Of a stretch of DNA of 21,196 nt, positions 17,901 through 21,196 are shown piece by piece. Both the position numbers and the translations under genes were made by a program. The stretch is from CAINVV01 sp964506325 (GTDB lineage Bacteria; Bacteroidota; Bacteroidia; Bacteroidales; Prolixibacteraceae): contig CAZDLO010000057.1 of NCBI GenBank assembly GCA_964506325.1, positions 1 through 21,196 on the forward strand, in the 5' to 3' direction. Within the stretch, counting starts at the first letter, position 1, and each line of letters starts with the position of its first letter. The notes beneath the pieces were generated by a model. The model did not search any database and had not been told where the DNA came from. It worked only from the letters and a program-made list of their open reading frames with translations.

Positions 17901-18566
17901 ACCCAAGGCTGTTACGACAATCTCTTCGAAATTTTTAATGCTTTGTTCCATGAGAATATTATAGGTTTTTTGTCCCGTTAACTGAATTTCTTGTGTTTTC
18001 ATCCCAACAAAAGACAAAACAAGTATTTTGGCATCAGCAGGTATTTTTATAGAAAAGTTTCCATTTGCATCTGTAATTACTCCAATGTTTGCATCCTTAA
18101 CAACTATACTTGCACCAGGCAATGTTATACCGTTATTGTCTTTTACTGTGCCGGAAATTTCCCTAAAACTCTGTTGGGATACATCCGCTGGTTCTTCGGC
18201 TTTTCGGATCAGAATTTGACGATCGAAGATCTTATAGGACATATTGGTACCCTTTAAGGCCTGATCCAGGATCAAATCAACAGTGGCATCATCAAAATCA
18301 ACATTGGATTTATGCTCGAGGTCGACCTGATCGTCTCTATACAGGATAATAAACTCACTCTTCTTTTGGATCTCTCCAAAGATTTGTAGAACTGTTGCAT
18401 TGCTCAAATGCATTGAGAATCTGGTATTTTGGGAATACGAAGATTTGGCAAAAGAACTACTTATAGCAAAGAGGAGAATCAAGAATGTTATTTTCATAAC
18501 CCTAAAAACCTTCGTAAAACAATCATTTTGAAGGAAAAAATTGTTCCTAATGTAACTTTTATTCAT
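14979..18566 (-). CDS. SusC/RagA-family TonB-dependent transporter with STN signalling domain
   Basis: The protein has 1195 residues. The signal sequence is preceded by a 23-residue basic extension common in this family (an alternative start is M24 at 18497). An STN domain (about 48-122) follows, then a carboxypeptidase-regulatory-like beta domain (about 135-205, GTVKDNNGITLPGASIVV). The plug (about 213-345) has SGKVSGVQI, RGNSSITGNNQPLYVVDGMP and VLKGPNASALYG. A 22-strand barrel ends in the outer-membrane signal YGFDFKLSL. It imports oligosaccharides across the outer membrane using TonB energy. The STN domain is the part that contacts a FecR anti-sigma factor, and a FecR gene lies just upstream, so substrate binding probably induces the locus. 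It is followed 14 bp later by susD. Confidence 0.95.
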   Translation of the reverse strand: MNKSYIRNNFFLQNDCFTKVFRVMKITFLILLFAISSSFAKSSYSQNTRFSMHLSNATVLQIFGEIQKKSEFIILYRDDQVDLEHKSNVDFDDATVDLILDQALKGTNMSYKIFDRQILIRKAEEPADVSQQSFREISGTVKDNNGITLPGASIVVKDANIGVITDANGNFSIKIPADAKILVLSFVGMKTQEIQLTGQKTYNILMEQSIKNFEEIVVTALGISREKKALGYSTQSVDTKSLTETRDANLLNMLSGKVSGVQIISGGSSVSSSRVVIRGNSSITGNNQPLYVVDGMPIKNDMGIYGELDYGNAASNINPDDVESIEVLKGPNASALYGSDATNGVILITTKKATQKQGFGISYSSNIMYNTIVEYPDYQNVYGSGNDQRIAGTNNMIGGSLGYNPDLPLMATYEGSLSRSWGLPMLGFPIISSANKVKTYSPQPDNVREMYRTGRTLTNSLAIEKLVGDASVRFSYTNTSANDNLEKCNIRNRDAFSLKVTSNSNRFLSTDFTVQYTFDKVDNRVARNSSQNNPLYQIMFVPRDFSPSELKPWKQADGTPFSFNGFKNPYWYLNEVSNYDDKHWLLANLTTNLNITKFLKMRLRAATDFQAAQGWSFVNMFTPSDVDGKYSNFFQSSLNNNFDALLSYNKRFKEITFFANVGTSYQRQSFIRRSSTSDKLSVPDLADISNAGQPATTDENHNGKIKESVYGNASLSYNSWLYLDVTARNDWSSTLPINNNSYFYYSASTSILLKDLMKLKNDKLNFVKIRASLARVGNDTGFDNLYNGYNFSGFYLTNPYYVGETLKKNPNIKPERTTSYEAGSEIKLFNNRLNVDFSYYSKMTQDQIISIDVSSTSGYMQKIINAGKVKNWGFEFTVNVVPIEKRSIKWISTINWSMNRSLVKELNEGLTKVQLGSAEINMGVFAEVGKPFGAIYGPDYKKDDYGNILCDINARPLQATAPVYYGSAIPDWLAGWNNTIQFGNFDVVLLVDSKKGGILYSNSAAQGGLNGVTKLSLADRDSHVLSRLILGESNNEQQKGVMDANYTVLPGADPNFLAKTVPYLDQRNKGFSKTGMVYDSSVAGGWAGLPVKNAYGDPWNTIEIGRSARRFIYDGSFIKLRELSIGYNIPKKLLNSLNLKSLRISIVGRNLAILYKNTPQGIDPEATSSMGNDQGFERSFALPSATYGFDFKLSL

Positions 18567-18624
18567 ACATTTGTCTTTCTTTTGGTTTATTAATATCGCT
18601 GTCAGGCGATGTAAATTGAAATTT

Positions 18625-18659
18625 AAAGCTTGTGGATGGTTCCAACATCTGCAAGCTTT
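18625..18659. terminator. Hairpin between fecR and susC, possible terminator or attenuator
   Basis: AAAGCTTG (18625-18632) pairs perfectly with CAAGCTTT (18652-18659). A second pairing, GATG/CATC, closes a 7-base loop. On the minus strand the stem is followed by TTTAAATTT, a modest T-rich stretch, and it lies about 25 bp after the fecR stop. It could partly separate regulator transcription from the transporter operon. The T-run is actually better in the opposite direction, where no gene ends, so the call is tentative. Confidence 0.4.
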
Positions 18660-18684
18660 TTACATTTTTTGCATTTTCATAAAT

Positions 18685-19863
18685 TTAGTTTACCATAGGC
18701 ATCTTATTTGGGGTAATAAAAATTTTATCCTGATCTTTTAAATAGGTGATAGAGGTGGACTCATTGATCACCGACAACACCTCCTCTGGTGAGGTTTTCA
18801 AATCCAGACCACCTGAAAAGGTCCTATTTTTTAGATCAATGTCCCTAATTATTATTTGAATATTATAAAAACGGCTCAATTTTCTGGAGATATCTTCCAG
18901 TCTCTCTCTATTCAGTGTCAAATATCCCTCACGCCAGGAAAGGTATAATGCCGGGTTCACCTGTTTTTGCTCAAAATTATTCTCACCCGGATTGAATATA
19001 GCCATGGTACCTGGTAAGATATTGAGTCTTGGTTTGGTTAAAACAGAGTTATTGGTCGAAGTAAGTTCTATCCTTCCTGTTTCCAATACTGCACTTGAAT
19101 TCTTATCATCCGAATAAGCATTGACATTGAATACCGTTCCCAAAACCCTAATGTCAAAATCTCTTGTGCGAACTATAAATGGTTTATTATTCAAATGTAC
19201 AACATCAAATACTGCTTCCCCATCAATGAATACTTCTCTTTTTCCGTCAGCAAAAACGGCAGGATAGACAAGTTTGGAACCTGAGTTCAGCCAAATTTTT
19301 GTTCCCTCAGATAGCGTAATCTGAGTACGCTTTCCATAGGGTACAATGACCGAATTGAAAGTTGTACTGCTATTCACTACCTTTTGAACGACTTTTTGAG
19401 CAGAATCTACCTTAATATGCTCACCAGTTGCATCATATTGTATCTGAGACACTTTTTTCTGAATCTGCACCTCCTCCCCATTCTGAAGAATGATCCGGGT
19501 ATTTTTCTCTGGCTTAATATACTTTATTGTCTCAGCAAATTGAGCAATCTCGCTGTTTGAATGAACCTTAAAATATCCAATTGAGGTAAAAAGGATTGCA
19601 AACAACAAGGAAGCAGCAGCAGACCACTGAATAAGTCGTTTTCTGAAAGTAAGCTTTCTGATCGAGTGCCTGATATGATTTTTCGTCATCTCCTTTTCAT
19701 CACACTCAAAATCTTCGGAGGAGGTGAGCAGAAAAGAACTGATAGCTTGAGCAATCCGGATTTCTCTGTTGTCTAGTTGACCTTCTTCTGCTTTTTGTGA
19801 CAGAAACTCTTTGGAAAAATTTTCTGCAGCCAAAAGTTCTTCGGCCCGTATTTTTGTTTTCAT
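18685..19863 (-). CDS. FecR-family anti-sigma factor
   Basis: The protein has 392 residues. An N-terminal cytoplasmic segment (1-77) would bind the sigma factor. A single membrane helix follows (about 78-98, WSAAASLLFAILFTSIGYF). The periplasmic FecR domain (about 170-270) contains VPYGKRTQITLSEGTKIWLN and GEAVFDV. The C-terminal domain (about 308-390) is the DUF4974 type usual in Bacteroidota (LSWREGYLTLNRERLEDISR). It holds the ECF sigma factor inactive until the STN domain of the SusC transporter signals substrate. The gene follows the sigma factor by 108 bp and precedes susC by 118 bp. The order sigma, anti-sigma, SusC, SusD is the standard cell-surface-signalling layout. Confidence 0.93.
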   Translation of the reverse strand: MKTKIRAEELLAAENFSKEFLSQKAEEGQLDNREIRIAQAISSFLLTSSEDFECDEKEMTKNHIRHSIRKLTFRKRLIQWSAAASLLFAILFTSIGYFKVHSNSEIAQFAETIKYIKPEKNTRIILQNGEEVQIQKKVSQIQYDATGEHIKVDSAQKVVQKVVNSSTTFNSVIVPYGKRTQITLSEGTKIWLNSGSKLVYPAVFADGKREVFIDGEAVFDVVHLNNKPFIVRTRDFDIRVLGTVFNVNAYSDDKNSSAVLETGRIELTSTNNSVLTKPRLNILPGTMAIFNPGENNFEQKQVNPALYLSWREGYLTLNRERLEDISRKLSRFYNIQIIIRDIDLKNRTFSGGLDLKTSPEEVLSVINESTSITYLKDQDKIFITPNKMPMVN

Positions 19864-19971
19864 AACTTGCGAATCTTCTCTTTATTCATAGAAAGAATAA
19901 AAAGTCCAAAACATAGTTGAATAAAAGCAATTATTTTTCAATAATTTTACATTCACCTAAATTTCAGCGGC

Positions 19972-20586
19972 TTATGAAAAAGAATTTCTGGTCAGAAATA
20001 ACAAAAGTTGGATGAAATGCACTTTATCTTCAAGGCTTTTACGAAGTTCCTTTAAGGCAAGATAGGTGACAGACCTGGCTGATTCGATAGAGACACCCAT
20101 GATTTGTGCTATTTCAGGGTAAGAATAACCATGTTCAAATTTGAGAGAGAGTCCTTCCCGTTGCCGGTTGGTCAGTTTTTTCATGGCTTCATTCAATGCC
20201 TTAAATTGTTCCTGCCTGGATTCTTCTGCAATAAGTTGATCTTCATGTGAGAAAACCGGAAGATCGAAAGGAGTATGTTCGTTTTCGTTAACTCGCAGAG
20301 GGATCACTTTGACCTGAGCTTTGTAAATGATTCGCCGAAGTGATCTGAATAAATAATACTTCACATTATTGGTTTCTGAGAGTTTCGTCCGGTATTTGTG
20401 CAATTCGAGGAAAAGATCATGTATACTATCTTTTACCAGTTCCTTATCCTTTAAGAAGTGACTTCCATACTTAAACAACTGGTCTGCATACCTATCATAA
20501 AGGTTGTAAAACGACAAATCATCCCCTGCCAAAAATCTTTTCCAGAGAAGATCATCCATTTTAAATTCTTCTGGTATTATTGACAT
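19972..20586 (-). CDS. ECF-type RNA polymerase sigma factor
   Basis: The protein has 204 residues from the ATG at 20586 (MSIIPEEFKMDDLLWKRF). A longer frame begins at a TTG at 20679 but adds an unrelated stretch. An ATG at 20559 with AGAAGAA just upstream is another possible start. Region 2 spans about residues 22-85 (FYNLYDRYADQLFKYG, DSIHDLFLELHKYR). Region 4 spans about 135-183 (LTNRQREGLSLKFEHGYSY, then EIAQIMGVSIESARSVTYLA), a helix-turn-helix that reads the -35 element. The linker lacks region 3, as in all ECF factors. It should direct transcription of the transporter operon when released by the FecR protein. The protein resembles the FecI-like factors of Bacteroidota PULs. Confidence 0.92.
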   Translation of the reverse strand: MSIIPEEFKMDDLLWKRFLAGDDLSFYNLYDRYADQLFKYGSHFLKDKELVKDSIHDLFLELHKYRTKLSETNNVKYYLFRSLRRIIYKAQVKVIPLRVNENEHTPFDLPVFSHEDQLIAEESRQEQFKALNEAMKKLTNRQREGLSLKFEHGYSYPEIAQIMGVSIESARSVTYLALKELRKSLEDKVHFIQLLLFLTRNSFS

Positions 20587-20706
20587 ATCTTTCGTAAGCA
20601 AAGAGTTAAAGTTAATCTGCTCGTAAAGATACAAGTTAATAGTAATATAATTTTGAATGATATTCATTAAAACCACCAAGGAAAGAAAGTAGTTTTAAAC
20701 GCCCTG

Positions 20707-20725
20707 CCAATAGATTGTCTATTGG
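20707..20725. promoter_or_regulatory. Perfect 8-bp inverted repeat upstream of the sigma factor
   Basis: CCAATAGA (20707-20714) and TCTATTGG (20718-20725) are exact complements around a TTG spacer. The site is about 120 bp upstream of the sigma factor start and close to a TACTTTTG on the minus strand (20747-20754), which matches the Bacteroidota -7 pattern TAnnTTTG but lacks a well-spaced -33 partner. It could be an operator or a hairpin in the 5' leader of the sigma factor mRNA. Confidence 0.4.
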
Positions 20726-21196
20726 TTCAGTATAAAACCCACTGACCAAAAGTATTCCATCCAAAAACAAAGAACATTTATTCGTTATAAGTTAAACTGT
20801 TTGGATTTCCGGAAGATATTTAAATTGTCAATTGATATGTCACAGGTTAAATCAAATTAATGCAACCTGATTCCAAATTCACCCCTATTCGTAAAAAAAA
20901 GCAAACATCAGTGCAAAGTAATTCTGCACAAAACAACCAAACTCCCCAAAATCCTTTCGACTTCATAGCGTAAAACAACAAACACCTACAAGACGACCTT
21001 GTAAGCGTTTGATTTTGAGGGCGGGCTCAGCAGGGTATGATCCTACAAACCATAGATTATGAGTCAGATGCGACGAATTTAACTTTGATCCTTTTTAAAA
21101 GACGATTGAACTTCTAAATAGGATATCAGGTCAGCGATTCCTCAAAGTTTTATTGTCCAAAATCGAAATGTTTCAGTAGGGTTACAGTAGCAAATA
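20726..21196. other. Gene-free stretch at the right edge
   Basis: No frame here looks coding on either strand. It is AT-rich up to about 20980 and then less so. A loose inverted repeat, CAGGTT (20843-20848) and AACCTG (20864-20869), and a 6-bp one, TACAAG/CTTGTA (20987-21003), are the only structure I see. It may hold the promoter of the sigma factor. A neighbouring gene could end just outside: one minus-strand frame is open for 13 codons from the edge and then stops, too short to call. Confidence 0.4.

Noticed and set aside
19929..19946. AATTATT/AATAATT hairpin between the sigma and fecR genes
   Set aside because: The stem is pure AT and would be unstable; such repeats are expected by chance here.
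20587..20679. Extended sigma factor start
   Set aside because: It begins with TTG and adds about 30 residues not typical of ECF factors; ATG 20586 or 20559 is more likely.
20747..20771. Bacteroidota-type promoter (TACTTTTG) for the sigma factor
   Set aside because: The -7 match is good but the nearest TTTG upstream is only 13 bases away, too close for a -33 element, and one motif in AT-rich DNA is weak evidence.
21158..21196. Minus-strand frame open at the right edge (ending LLKHFDFGQ), possible end of a neighbouring gene
   Set aside because: Only 13 codons are visible before the stop, too few to tell from chance.
1..21196. CRISPR array, tRNA, rRNA, insertion sequence or phage genes
   Set aside because: No regularly spaced repeats, RNA gene signatures, transposase motifs or phage structural genes were seen.

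Overview
The window is a carbohydrate-uptake-and-degradation locus (a polysaccharide utilization locus, PUL) from a member of the Bacteroidota. The evidence is a SusC-type TonB-dependent transporter with an N-terminal signalling (STN) domain, a SusD-type lipoprotein, and an ECF sigma factor/FecR anti-sigma pair. Most genes are AT-rich and lack Shine-Dalgarno sequences, as is usual in this phylum. Every recognisable gene lies on the minus strand, so the locus reads from high to low coordinates. The species cannot be named from the sequence alone.

Layout in transcription order. About 520 bp without a convincing gene (20680-21196), holding a perfect inverted repeat, precede an ECF sigma factor (19972-20586) and a FecR anti-sigma factor (18685-19863). 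A hairpin-bearing gap leads to SusC (14979-18566) and SusD (13018-14964). Next is a lipoprotein with a GH99/GH71-like fold whose usual catalytic Glu pair is replaced (11645-12946), then a secreted GH127/GH146-type (DUF1680) glycosidase (9041-11461). An accessory block follows: a doubtful 60-residue ORF, a Tat-signal Gfo/Idh/MocA oxidoreductase (7524-8837), a ThuA-domain lipoprotein (6300-7511) and a sialate-O-acetylesterase-type SGNH esterase (4767-6227). A second, multidomain DUF1680 glycosidase comes next (1964-4720). The left edge holds a third DUF1680 protein (1-1705), cut by the window edge.

How the genes may work together (inference): SusC/SusD, perhaps with the GH99-like lipoprotein, bind and import a glycan. 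SusC signals through FecR to the sigma factor, which induces the locus. The esterase removes O-acyl groups, the DUF1680 enzymes remove furanosyl residues (beta-L-arabinofuranose is the best known substrate), and the Gfo/Idh plus ThuA pair may carry out redox-assisted sugar processing. An O-acetylated, arabinofuranose-bearing plant or algal glycan fits, but the sequence does not fix the substrate.

The left-edge gene stands apart. It is clearly GC-richer than the rest and has a strong AGGAGG ribosome-binding site that is duplicated upstream. The duplication creates a 13-codon leader ORF whose stop overlaps the gene's start codon. This suggests transfer from another phylum. The other main oddities are a 45-bp in-frame tandem duplication inside the second DUF1680 enzyme and the altered active-site motif of the GH99-like lipoprotein.
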